Of a stretch of 64,000 bases of DNA, positions 23,668-34,672 are shown in pieces. The first letter of the stretch is position 1. Each line of letters begins with the position of its first letter. The translations under genes and the position numbers were made by a program. The DNA is taken from contig JAGFNX010000058.1 of NCBI GenBank assembly GCA_017657125.1, forward strand, positions 108,637-172,636, written 5' to 3'. The notes below the pieces were generated by a model, which saw only the letters and a list, made by a program, of their open reading frames with translations, made no database searches and was not told where the DNA came from. This DNA comes from Scopulariopsis brevicaulis (lineage: Eukaryota; Ascomycota; Sordariomycetes; Microascales; Microascaceae).

Positions 23668-23778
23668 CGCCATCACCTGCATTCGTAAGGTCATGATAGA
23701 GTTACATGTTGGAAAAAGATGTTGGAAATCAGTGGAATAAACAAGGGAAACGAAGAGGAGGGTGTTGTACAAAGAAGG
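23321..23778. other. Convergent intergenic region, phosphatase / zinc-binding protein
   Basis: Holds the 3' UTRs of both genes and a long GA microsatellite (annotated separately). No coding signal. Confidence 0.5.
23611..23664. repeat. (GA)27 microsatellite
   Basis: Twenty-seven uninterrupted GA dinucleotides, between two convergent gene ends. On the minus strand it is a pure TC tract. Confidence 0.97.
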
Positions 23779-26694
23779 TTACCCGTAATAGGGGGCCTGC
23801 TCACGCCGAGAGACGGGATACAAAGGCATCTTCTGTCCTCGCCCATCCGAGAAGCCGTTCCCAGCGGGGCCGTCCCCGAGCTCATCCCATCCCTCCTCGC
23901 GGATCCTCGGCCTCGGGTCCCAGTGGTATGCCTCAACGGGGCTAGACGGGGCATACCCCCTGCCCATCTGGCCCTCACTGCTGGCGAATGACCCCATGGA
24001 CGGCGTCCTCTGTGGTCCCGCGCCCGAGGAGCTCGCGAGACTAGAGGGCGAGCGAAGGGAGTCCCCCCCGCCTCGGCGCGCCCACTGCCCCACCAGGTCG
24101 CGGATCCCCTCCTCAAGCACGAGGCATCTGAAGGCAGTGAGGTCGCGCTCCTCGTTGGGAAGGTTCCACGTCGCGGCGCCGCGGAAGGTCAGGACGTCGG
24201 AGAGGGCGCGAGGACCCCGCGTCTCGAGGAAGTCGCGATATGTGGAGACGTCCTCGTGCAGGGCCTCGTCTACGTACGGATATTCCGGGGGCTGGAGTCG
24301 TGGGAAGACGGTGGAGAAGATGACGGTCCACTGGTCTTGTGGGGGGAGGTGCGTTAGCACGCTCTGAATCTGGCGCTTCTGAGACTCTGTGACGCCAGAG
24401 GGGCGGGACAGTTGTTGGGATAGGCAGTCCGCATGCCGGATGTGGTCGTCGCGGGAGCGCTCGTCGTCGAAGAGCTCCATGCAGCGGGGGCAGTAAATTG
24501 GTATCGCATGGCACCGGGAGACGTGTTCTTTTACGTCTGGTATTGTGGGGAGGGTGTCGAAGAAGCAGTCCTTGTAGCGGAGGGGATCCTTCTTTGAGAA
24601 GGGGCAGGCGAAGGGTGGGCGCCGGCCGTGTGGCCCGCGGCGGCCTGGTGCGCCGCTGGTTTGCCAGGCTCGGAACTCTTTGAGGATCGCGGCGATGGCT
24701 ATGTCTTTCATTCGGAGGAAGGGGTGGCCTTCGGGGAGGGTGGGTGTGTCGCCTGGGTGTTTGGTTGGCCACGAGCTAGGCACGTGGATGTTTGACTCGA
24801 AGACTTCTTCCGGCTCGTGGTAGTTGTCCTTGGGGCGGTAGACTTCTTGTGATGGTTCGTATCGCGGGGTTTTGACAGAGTAGCTAGCTTGACCTGAGGA
24901 CAGTGGAGGACGGCGACTCGCCCCCTGACTGGGGTTATAGCCATGGGCGGGTTGTTGGGAATAGGGTGTCTTGGGAGCCCATTGCCTCGGGGACTCGGGC
25001 CAGTCTCCAGGGACAGTCGGGGCCGGGGTTCCAGTCGAGAGCCTGTGCTCCTGGGGAGGATACTGGTCGTCCGGGTGTCTCCGCTGCGGATGCGGGGTAT
25101 AGTGGCCCGACTCATTCCTCACTGGGTATGCCTCCCGTTGGTGAGCGGGTGCCTGCCTGGGCGTGTCGGCGGTGGGCGCATATGAGGTGGTGTCGGGATA
25201 GGAGGGGGAATGTGGGGGCATGCCTTGGCTCCTGAACTGGCCGGTTCTCGTGTGGGGAGGAATTTGCCGTATTCTTCGATCGTCGAGAGGGGCGTCTTTT
25301 AGCGATAGGGGCTGGAGATCTGGGTACGGACTGGGAGTTATGTAGACGGGGTCCCGAGACGGATGATCGCGCGCTCTGCCATTACTAGTGCTCGGCTGTG
25401 CGGGGGGGATATGTACGGGCTGTGCTGACTGTCTCCCGTAGTTGTGATACCCGGAATTCTGATGTACGGCCATCTGGCCATCGTGCTGTGGTGCCGGCCG
25501 GTGGTTGGGAGGTGGAGGGGAACGACGCTCATCGTTGGCTGGCTGCATCCGCTGGAAACCCGGCTGATGGAATGCTTCACTAGATGAATCTGTAGGCCGG
25601 CTACCGGTGGAGGAGAGGACAATGAGGCCGTGTGGATTCTGCGGTGGAGGAGGTTGTGGGGGGTTGTGAGGCTCATCGCGAGTTGACGGCATCCTCTGGA
25701 ATCCAGGTTGGTCAAACCCTTCGTGTGATGGATTAGAAGGCCGATTACCGTTTGACGAGAGCACAATGAGGCTGTGCGGGTTGTGCTGCGCAGGGGGTTG
25801 CGGTGGCTGGGGCTGGGGTGGAGATTGCGCGTATCTTGCATCCATCCCGCTGCTGTTGGCCTGGCTGCTGGGTTCGATGGACGGACTACGATTCCCTTGA
25901 GAAAGCACGATTATGCCGTGAGGGTTCTGCTGCTGCACAGGTGGGTAGTGGGGTGCGCCGACTTTGGCACGAGGTGTTTTCGGACCATGGGCATGCGTCT
26001 CCGGCGTGTCCCAGCCATTAACACGGTCAATTTGACCATGAGACGGGGGTTGATGGCCACGTGTCTGCGTAGCCCCCGGATTGCGAAATGCATTCGCGGG
26101 TGGAGCGTCCTGAGGTGAACGATTGGAGCTATCAGGAAGTCGCCGGATTTGGGGCGGCGGATCGGTGGTGGACCCCACTATCGGACCGGCGGCGCCGGTG
26201 GGTGGGGACCCGGAGATATACCACCCGGTAGTGGGTCTCCGGGCGATGCGGGAATTCGACGTCCACCCCGGATTCACGGGGTTTGCCGGCGCAACAGCGG
26301 TGGTAGTTCCGCGGATTCCGTAGTACTCGGGGCGGTCTTTGTTTCGGCGGCGGCTCGACGAACTCGCTTTGGCCTTGGACTTTTTCGGCCGAGGGTTTAG
26401 CGGGGGAGTGGGCGCGGATGGCAGTTGTGGTGGTGGTGGCTCGACGTCGTCATCGTAGGTATGGGGAGGCGGATGCTGATGCGCTTCTGGCGGGCATTGC
26501 CCGACTGGTTGGATGGGGACGGGGACTGACGACTGGAGTTCCCGAGACTCGCATGTGTGCGGGTAGCAATCTGTCGAGGTGACGGGGTCCACATTGCCCT
26601 CTGCATGAGGCGAGGCCCCACCGTGATCGCCCTTGTCGCCCGGTCCTTCGTCGTACTCCTCGACCGTAGCGCTGCGAAAGCTCGAGGATGCCAT
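23779..26694 (-). CDS. Large disordered protein with C-terminal zinc-finger-like domain
   Basis: A single uninterrupted ORF of 971 aa. Residues 1 to about 640 are disordered, very rich in Pro, Gln, His, Ser and Arg. A unit of about 47 aa recurs three times near residues 256, 303 and 350, each opening with NPHG/SxIVLS and, in the last two, ending xxFxQPGFQRM. Residues about 690-755 hold Cys/His pairs: FACPFSKKDPLRYKDC, then HVSRCH, then YCPRCMELFDDERSRDDHIRHADC, a layout like the C2H2-type domains of many uncharacterised fungal proteins. A helical segment follows (TAFRCLVLEEGIRDLVGQWA). Possible nucleic-acid binding is only inference. A single exon of this length is unusual in this gene-rich window. 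Converges with the phosphatase gene. Confidence 0.8.
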   Translation of the reverse strand: MASSSFRSATVEEYDEGPGDKGDHGGASPHAEGNVDPVTSTDCYPHTCESRELQSSVPVPIQPVGQCPPEAHQHPPPHTYDDDVEPPPPQLPSAPTPPLNPRPKKSKAKASSSSRRRNKDRPEYYGIRGTTTAVAPANPVNPGWTSNSRIARRPTTGWYISGSPPTGAAGPIVGSTTDPPPQIRRLPDSSNRSPQDAPPANAFRNPGATQTRGHQPPSHGQIDRVNGWDTPETHAHGPKTPRAKVGAPHYPPVQQQNPHGIIVLSQGNRSPSIEPSSQANSSGMDARYAQSPPQPQPPQPPAQHNPHSLIVLSSNGNRPSNPSHEGFDQPGFQRMPSTRDEPHNPPQPPPPQNPHGLIVLSSTGSRPTDSSSEAFHQPGFQRMQPANDERRSPPPPNHRPAPQHDGQMAVHQNSGYHNYGRQSAQPVHIPPAQPSTSNGRARDHPSRDPVYITPSPYPDLQPLSLKDAPLDDRRIRQIPPHTRTGQFRSQGMPPHSPSYPDTTSYAPTADTPRQAPAHQREAYPVRNESGHYTPHPQRRHPDDQYPPQEHRLSTGTPAPTVPGDWPESPRQWAPKTPYSQQPAHGYNPSQGASRRPPLSSGQASYSVKTPRYEPSQEVYRPKDNYHEPEEVFESNIHVPSSWPTKHPGDTPTLPEGHPFLRMKDIAIAAILKEFRAWQTSGAPGRRGPHGRRPPFACPFSKKDPLRYKDCFFDTLPTIPDVKEHVSRCHAIPIYCPRCMELFDDERSRDDHIRHADCLSQQLSRPSGVTESQKRQIQSVLTHLPPQDQWTVIFSTVFPRLQPPEYPYVDEALHEDVSTYRDFLETRGPRALSDVLTFRGAATWNLPNEERDLTAFRCLVLEEGIRDLVGQWARRGGGDSLRSPSSLASSSGAGPQRTPSMGSFASSEGQMGRGYAPSSPVEAYHWDPRPRIREEGWDELGDGPAGNGFSDGRGQKMPLYPVSRREQAPYYG

Positions 26695-28515
26695 GGCGTG
26701 GCGGCTCTACTAAGCCTCGATGCCACGTATGATTGCGAGGGTGGATAGCGCGAGTCAAGCGAGGGCCAAACGAGAAGTGGGAAAGAGGAAGTGAAGTGGT
26801 GACAAAACAGACGCAAGGCGCGATTATAACACAACACACGTCCACTCAGCACTCAATCCCGAGGTAGAGAAGAAGGCTGCAGCTACCGCAGGCCGGCCAT
26901 GAACCCGACGCGAACGCACCCGGCATGTAGTCTGACGGCACAATGCGTTGTCAAATCCATTGGGTGGAAGCATCGAACTCGCTGCAGGCGAGCGCGGGGG
27001 GCGGGCAGGGCGGACGTGGGGAGTGGGCAGCAGACGTTTAAGCACGCACATGCGGCTTGCATGATATCTGGTGGGGCGGATGGAGGGATGGGACCAGAAG
27101 GCTCCTGGCCGCGGCTCAGATGCCGCATTCTGGACGCCTCTGGGGGAGGTGTGGAGGGTGATGTGTCTTCCGGCGAGCAGCCAATGAGTCGTGGCAATTC
27201 AGGTTGTGGAGGCGCATTCCGCATGGCGAGAGCACCCATGGGGAAGTGATCACACGAGAGACAACATTGGTCGAGGTGCTGGCACCACTAGCTTCAGTGG
27301 TCACTCCCACCCAGTTCTCTCCTCTTGGGGGTAAGTCAACGCGAGGAAGACACCATTGTATTCCGGCGGGAGGTTAATACCTGGGAAAGCCTCGTCGTGT
27401 TTGGAGAATGGGGTCCAATCCCGCCCGCCCTGTCGCACTCACACGAGCACAGCACACCGCCGGGCCACCAGCGCCCGCCGTGCTCTAGGTTCCCGCATGT
27501 GCATACCGTAAAGCTGGGATGGCTCGAGTCGCTCAGACACGACGTCTCCCGTTTCTCGCGGGGCCGGACACGAAGAAGGGGGTAGAGGCATTAGCGTGGA
27601 GGCCTCTGGTTCTCGTGTGCCTCCGGCTTGCTGCTGACCTGTCTCTGGGCCCCTATCGACGACCTGTTTCACGGACAATAGCGTCGTACGTCCGGAAAAG
27701 CATCGCTGGCGTGGGTAGTGACTTTCAACCCATCATCGCCCACACGATGATGGAAAACCAGGGTGAATTGAGGCCGTCAGCATCGAGGTTACACAGGGTT
27801 TCGAGTTGAGGGGGTGCCACGACCGAAGAGGTTGTGCTCGCCTCTTGGAGGGCAGGAAACAGGATTGGTACATGAGAAGAAAGAGGTCGAATTCCAAAGC
27901 CTTGAGTGACCTCCAATTGGCGGGCGTGCGCGACTGACAGGAAGCCGGTATATCGTAGTATCGGTTTATTGAACGTCACGTCACATGAGGTGTTCCTGTG
28001 GCAGGCCAACCACTGGGCACACACCTCCGAGATACACCGCACGCCTTACCCGGGTTCTTTCGCCTCTGGACAATGCCCCGACTTCGATATGCCTCATCCA
28101 CTGTCCTTGCCGTGTTCGGTCAGAGAAGCCGCAGAAGAGACGCCTCACGGGGACGTCCATCCGCCATTCACCATCCGAGGCGAGGCCCGAACTGCTCGCG
28201 AGACCCGGCCGTTGCGTAGAAAACAACGGGGACGCTCCAATGCGCCATACCTGGACAGGTCTTATACCAGACAGGCCATACCGTATCGAGACAGCGACAG
28301 ATGCCAGCATGTTTCACGAGATGGGGCGCACAGCTAGGTGCGTTTCTTGTCTACTAGTCGAAAGGACAGCCATCCTGCCAATGTATTGGTTGTCATAAAG
28401 GTATACCTAGAATGTAAGAACAGTCTAATGTGTTATCCATAAGCCAAAATCCGCCTCATCCCGCCATATAGCGGCCAGCTACCACCACTACAGCCGAGCA
28501 TTACCCCAAGGGCGC
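26695..28515. other. Intergenic, 1.8 kb
   Basis: Upstream of the zinc-finger-like gene and downstream of the AA9 LPMO gene. ORFs here are short, lack recognisable families and overlap one another on both strands. I see no tRNA, repeat or transposon signal. Confidence 0.45.
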
Positions 28516-29899
28516 TTAGCAGGCCATCTGAGCAACAAACCCTGTTAGCCAATATCCTGCAGACTGTATCGAGTTGACCGCCCTCCGGCGGGACTGGGAA
28601 GCACTTACAACCTCGCCACCAGGGACAACGTAGCTCGAGTCTGAAAAGCTGGGGTCATAAATCTACCATCTGTTAGTTATCTATATCCCTCTGCTAAGAC
28701 TGAGAAGCGGGCCGCTTACGTTGGCAGTGTAGCCGGGGTCACTCTCGGAGAAGACGCCGGGGATCTGGGCCGGCTGCTCCCACGCGTCTGCCGAGGCCGA
28801 GCTCCCGCTGATGCTCAGCTGGGCGCAGCTGATGTAGAACTGCACGCTCGTCAGTATACGATGGTCCCAGCGACCGTCGTCTCAACCGAAGGGATATGAG
28901 AGGTCAGGGTTGTCCGTACCTGGGGGATACCGGCGGGGTAGGGGTTGTGGATCGCCAGAGACTGGATCCGCAGGAGGTATTCACCGTCGGGCACACAGTC
29001 CGGAATCGTGAACGAGTACGTCTCTGATCACGTCGTCAGTATGCTTTAGCACCAGGTGCAAGAAGGGCTGTCTTACGGCTCATGTCCCAGTTCTGGCCCT
29101 CGGGACCTGTGCACGCGAGGTTAGCGACTGACGTCTTGTGGCCCTCAACTTCCTCATCGCCACGTACCCCAGTCGTAGAGCTTTCGCCAGCCGTCCGAGC
29201 CGTCATATTCCTGAACCGATCCGGGGGCCTTGGACATGAAGCTAGACCCGGTGTTAGTACCAGACGACTCCGAACCTCTTCTGATTTTGGCTCCAGCCTT
29301 ACATGGAGATTGGTCCCTGATGGTACACGGCCTGAAATTGGAATGTCAGTATAGGAAAGGGGTATCGGCGTGGCGAGGGGTTACTGACCGTGTCGAGGGT
29401 GAAGATGACCTCGTCGCCGATCGAGGCGGGGATGACGTCGGTGTCGGTGCCGCTGATGGCGTCCTTGTTGCAGACGAGGTCGTCGGACGACAGATCTGAG
29501 AACCAAATGTGAGTTTATGATGGGCCCTCTCGAGTTTTTGGTAAGAGAAGTCTCGTCCACTCGCTGGTCTGGCACCCATGAATAGTCTGGAGTTGGAGGG
29601 GAGGATTAGGCTTCGTGTAAGTCATCCATCACCCTAGACCCCAAGCCTTCTTAGCTACGAGTTACCCAGACGCTCCACTACCGACTCCATTCGCACGCCG
29701 TGCTTCTCTTGAAAGTGCTCTCTCGCGGCAGCGGCACCATCTTACCTGTGACCGGGGAGTTGCCGTTCGTGTGCTCTCGGACTCCCTCGAAGATGCCGTA
29801 CTCCGTGCCGCCGACAGAGACTTGCTGGAAGATGTAGTGGGCGGACGCCTCCCCCGCGACGAGGGACAGCGCGGCAGCGGCGCCGAGGAAGGACTTCAT
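28516..29899 (-). CDS. AA9 lytic polysaccharide monooxygenase (LPMO)
   Basis: Nine exons: 29899-29746, 29495-29389, 29331-29303, 29241-29168, 29106-29077, 29023-28920, 28839-28720, 28662-28609, 28527-28516; 227 aa. Signal peptide residues 1-20 (MKSFLGAAAALSLVAGEASA) leaves His21 as mature N-terminus, the first copper ligand; His91 in YHQGPI completes the histidine brace and Tyr168 in PQFYISC is the axial residue. Cys60 and Cys171 fit the conserved disulfide. AA9 enzymes oxidatively cut cellulose or related glucans and need an electron donor such as CDH, encoded 4.8 kb away. No CBM1 is present. Intron 1 is long (250 nt). The last exon would code only Met-Ala-Cys and stop and is the weakest part of the model; other introns have clear branch sites. 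Confidence 0.92.
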
Positions 29900-31479
29900 C
29901 CTGGGGATGGTGGAGTAGTGATCTTTTGGCGGTGAAAAAAGCTAACAGGCTCAGTCTCGTGTTGAGGAGTGATGGAAGGTTGGGGCGAAGTTTATGGGAT
30001 GTGGTAACGGGGAGTCTTGCAGTCGCGAGATGAGGTGCCGGCCGTTCTTATGTCAACTGGAGCTCATATACGGGAAACGAACGGCTAAGACGGAGGGCAG
30101 CGCTTGCGGTGATTACCGGAATGGACGTGAGATGTAGCATGTCTCTGCGGTCAGTTCTCCCCAGATTCCAGCCAGTCCTTTGCAGAATTGGCAAAAGGAC
30201 CGAGAAGGGATCGACAAGGCGGCCCGAACGCCCCTGGTTCTAGTTATCAAGGTGTCATTCTGGCAGGAACTCTCGGTGGTCGACCCCATGAGAGGCGACG
30301 GGTTCGTATTGACATTACTCTACTTCCGACCATTGCACTCAAATCCTAGGACATCTTGGATCCTAAGATCCCGGCTCATACCACACCAAAGATCAAAGGA
30401 TGACGTAGGTCCTTGGAAGATATTAAGATGAGGCCTTCTCACCAATGTTAAGCGCTCCTCGTGATATCAACTGGGAACGACAATGAATGAGATATGTTAA
30501 ACTGCTCTCAAGCTGGGGAACCGGGCTCTCCCCCCCCACGAACTTTTGTTCCCGACCTCGCGAGCGCAGCATTAATGAAGCTGGAGTGCGCCCGACCCAC
30601 CATCGTCCACTCGCAGGAATATCAGATATTGCGGAGGCTACATGGATTCTGCTTCACATGGGGGATAATTAATCGAGTGTCATATTATTGGTGGGCAATA
30701 ATTTCGCTATGACATGGCGTGGGCGGAAGACAAGAGACGGGAGAAAAGCGGATATTAATCTATGATACACCCCGGAGCAAAATATCAAGAGGGTGGAGAG
30801 AAGTGACAGCTTGAGGAACAAAAGACTTGCTTTTGGGGGAATGGCGTCTCGACGACAAAGATACTCATGTTGGGAGGAGGTGTGAGCATTGGTGGAATGT
30901 GGATTCTTGCAAAAGGAGCGTTGGTGGAAAGTCGGCTCTGACAATAAATGCCCATCATCGACGGATGTATCCGGATGAATTCGCATGACGATCACTGGCT
31001 ACGTTCGGCCGTCGTCTATATCGCTTATATTGGACCCCACAGCAGCGGCTACCAGGGTCCCGGTGCCCGCCCTTCCACCCTTTTCTGGGTCTAACTGGCA
31101 TTTCAAGCATGGGCAACTGGGAAATGACTGCAAACCTAGTTCCCTTGCGGAAAATGCTTGGCTGGCTTACACGAGAGGAGCTTGGGGACATCGAACCTGT
31201 AAGCGGGCTGGAATCAACAAGCTGACCCCGACATATAGAGGACTCTAGTCGCCGCTCAAAAGGGGGGCCACCGCTCTTCGTCTCGTTTATCATTTAGTGG
31301 AAGGACTCTTCTACATATAAGAGCTCTGCGCTATCCGCTCCTCGGCCTACACCCAAGGATCCTATCCCAACCCCCTATTACAGCATCATAGCGAGAATGA
31401 GGCTCACAGGCAATGGACCCCATAGGGCTGATCCAAGGCACTGGCTCTAATAGGTAAGAGTATCAGAACCTATCCATAG
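29900..31479. other. Intergenic between intact and decayed AA9 genes
   Basis: The first few hundred bases are the promoter of the AA9 gene (minus strand). No conserved ORF, RNA gene or repeat seen in the rest. Confidence 0.45.
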
Positions 31480-32468
31480 TTAGCTCACAAACTTCGACTT
31501 GTGAGAGTTGGTGCTGGATATACCTGGCATTTCATATCCGTTCCCCAACCAACTGTAGATATCAACAACGGTCCCTGGGTGATTTGCCTGCCACGGATCA
31601 CTCCATTGGCGTGCGTTGACCCATCGTCGTTGCTAGTGGGAGATGGAGACTTACAGGATACACTCCCGGAATTCTCACCAGCTCGGGGCTCGCGGTTTTG
31701 GTACCCCCGTCACTTCAACCGCGCACACTCCATCTGCGCCCCAACGTCAGAACAGCCCCCACACGAGCGTCGTTCCAATGCGCCGAGATATGGAGAGGAT
31801 TCACTTACATAGAACTGCGCACACCCGGGACTCTGCGCCCCGTGGAGCGCAATCATCTCCGCGCGGAGGAGATGCTGCCCGTCCTCGATGCACTCGGGGA
31901 TGTGGATGACCTGTTCCCCCTAACCGTTGATCACCTCCTCCGTCGCCCAGACGCTGCTTTCGAGGCCCTTCTTCTGGATGTCGAACCTAGCGGCCGTACC
32001 GTCAGTCAATGCACCCCTGAATGCTCCTAGTGAAAATTTACCACCCGTCGCCAGTGCCGGGGTCGGTCGTGACGCCGGTGACCTTCTTCATCTACACGAG
32101 CACAGGGCCCTTGTGGCTCAGATCCATGACGTTCTCCGGTCCAGGTAGAAGCATGTTAGCCCGTTTCACAACCTGTGCTGGGAACGGATGAAACGAACAC
32201 TCTAGGGTATGGCGCCAGATGGCCGTCACATCCGAGCCCGCTGTCACCGGGATGATCTTTCCGGACGGCGCCGTGGGGTTTGGCGAGCCGTTTCAGGCCA
32301 TTACGTCGGCGGTCACATCTACCCGAGGCTAAACTAGCGCATCAGATCGAGAGAGTTACGTGGATGTTGGCTGGCGCTACCGTAGGTGGTCCCGTCGGCC
32401 TCGGGCTGGACGAAGATGGTGTGGGCTATGGCGCCAGCTGCTAGGCCAAGGGTAAATAGGAGCTTTAT
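31480..32468 (-). pseudogene. Decayed AA9 LPMO gene
   Basis: Conceptual translation of the minus strand gives most of a second AA9 protein in order: a signal peptide and His-start (IKLLFTLGLAAGAIA then HTIFVQPEADGTTYG), NGSPNPTAPSGKIIPVTAG, VMDLSHKGPVLV, FDIQKKGLESSVWATEEV, IPECIEDGQHLLRAEMIALH, CAQFY, MECARLK, TKTASPELVRIPGVY and VVDIYSWLGNGYEMPG. Both copper-ligand positions and the axial Tyr are visible. It cannot be expressed as such: the start codon is ATA (32468-32466), in-frame stops sit at 32295-32293, 32094-32092 and 31922-31920, and a frameshift lies after MECARLK (near 31716). Some changes fit C-to-T/G-to-A decay, others do not. It is divergent in sequence from its intact neighbour, so it is not a recent copy of it. 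Confidence 0.88.
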
Positions 32469-34672
32469 GGTCTCCGCGAAGTGACATTGATTCTCTTATT
32501 ATTTTTAGTGCTCTCAAGAAAGACGGTTAAGTCACGACCGAGGTTCACTAGAATGGGGCTAGTGAAAGCCTCACCCGCCTGTGAAAATGACATCCTCATA
32601 ACTACTCACTCTATCGTCGTCAGCTGGCCGATGGATTCCCGGCCCCATACGGCCCGCCCCGTGTGGTAATTTCCATATCGTCACGTTCCTCCTGCGAGAA
32701 ATGACAAGGCAAGCGAGGACGGAGCATAGCCGTCCGGTGCCCCCTTCGGCAACGCCCAACCGAAGGGCCGCTTACGATTGGAAGTATGCATACTACTGGT
32801 GGTCCTAGGCGAAGTCAAGTAAGATGGGGCCGGGAATTGTAGACTATCGATACTGGTGCATTGAGCGGATCATATGAGCCAGACCTACCAACAGACTGCC
32901 AAGCCGGGACTCACGGAGAACGACCGGCTTTGCGCAGTCGAGAGCAGCGATGACCCTCTCATAAATTGCAGCCAATATCACAGATGTCAACAAGCCGGCA
33001 CCGCCTCGTCGATGCCACCCTAAGGCCGTAAGACGGGCCGGTAAGCCGCAAGGATCGGTACCTGTCATTTTTCAAAGATGCGGGGAAAGCGAGCGTCTCT
33101 TGTAGACGGGCGGGAAGCGAATTTGACGAGCGGCTCTATACTCACGCGTGCAAGGCACGAGACGGCAAGGCACCGAGCGGGAGAGCTCGTCCACGGGCCA
33201 TGTTATATAGACCAGGTGCGCGTGTTCTAATGGGCCAGTGGAAGAGGGTCGATATCAAATCGAGGCGAGGAATCAAGACGAGTCGGACTTACTCTGCCTT
33301 GACGGTCATGGCGAGGGGGGGCGTGGCTTAGGGTTGCATTCCGGCTTGGAAAGAGGCGTTATTTAGCCGTGGTGTGGTTGTGCCAGTTCCCGTGTCCCGT
33401 GGAGGTCAGTTGAAGGTGGTCCATTCTCAATCCAGGCGGGCTGTTGTTCCATGGTCATTACGGCGAGGAAGCGTGGTCAGGCAAAAAGGTGATGAATTGG
33501 GAACGTTTGATGTCGGTAAGAGTCTTGGGGACTTAGAGGTGATTTTGAGGCCGGCAGGTGGGGACCTCCTTCAAGAGACGGGGGTCTGGTCCCTAAGTGC
33601 TGTATGTATACTATTTAGGTGGGGGTCAAAACACTGCTTGGGGCAGCTGAATTCCACTATTTCCCGCATACTGGAGGCCCAGCTGAGATGTACCCTCTAC
33701 ATAATGCATGCCAGTGCCGACGCGTGCAGCACGTTGTTCCTCACACGGTGCACTCCGCTCGTGCTCCCGTTCTTGCACCTACGGTTTACAGACTGGCCTT
33801 CTCGGTGTATCACGCTCCATTTAAGATGAGGACGACGAGCAGCTCATGTGTCAAGGATAAGCGTCGGACACCTTGTCGTCACAACAGACTGTATGCGGCG
33901 CCCTGGAACACGCGATTGAAAGGGACTGTTTGAATACAGCCCTCTTCCTTCTTACGCGAGGCGGCTTTTCCATTTCCAAGAGCAACCAATGCCAAAGCTT
34001 CGCGAAGATGCTCGGGACCGGCCATTCCTGGCGCCACGAGTTCCATTCACTCGGGCAGTTTCCTTTGACGAGTCCGGTCTGCTGCTCAAGTCTGCTATCA
34101 TCACGGTGCCGACCAACCGAGAGCGACATGTCAATGCGCCCTCGCGCCCCTCCTGCTTCCCGCGTCTCTCACCTCGACCTGCAGTCAACCTTCACCCCGA
34201 CTGCACCCATTGACCTATGGGAGGTCTCTAAACCAGTTAGACGGGATGGAGAAGCGGCAAGATAAGCTCGTCTAAGCACCCCACATCCCAGTTCGGCTTG
34301 CCATCCCGCCCGCTCTGTTGGTCATGTTCCTGCATGTCAGAGCACCACTTCGGAGCCACTTCCACATTCCCATTGCGCCACCCAGCTTCTCATTTCCGGA
34401 CTGTCCCAAAAGAGCTCTCTGCCTTCGCCTCGGGGCTTCAAGGGCCCCTTTCGCGTAGATGAGCGAGCCTAGATAGCCGGAGCATGCGAGGGCCGGGTGA
34501 GGAAATGTTGGGTTCGAGGCGTTCTGGCCTGCCGGCTCGTTTTAGCCGTCTTTCCCTGTAATGCCTGTGCCGCGTAGATCGTATTAAACGCGGCTCGACT
34601 TCCTCCCCTCCCCGGATCTTGTCTCGGTGTACTCCACGTCCCCTCCCCTTGACTGCTGCTTGATAGGACACA
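32469..34672. other. Intergenic, 2.2 kb, upstream of CDH
   Basis: No recognisable gene on either strand; ORFs are short and lack family features. The right end is the promoter and leader of the CDH gene. Confidence 0.45.
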
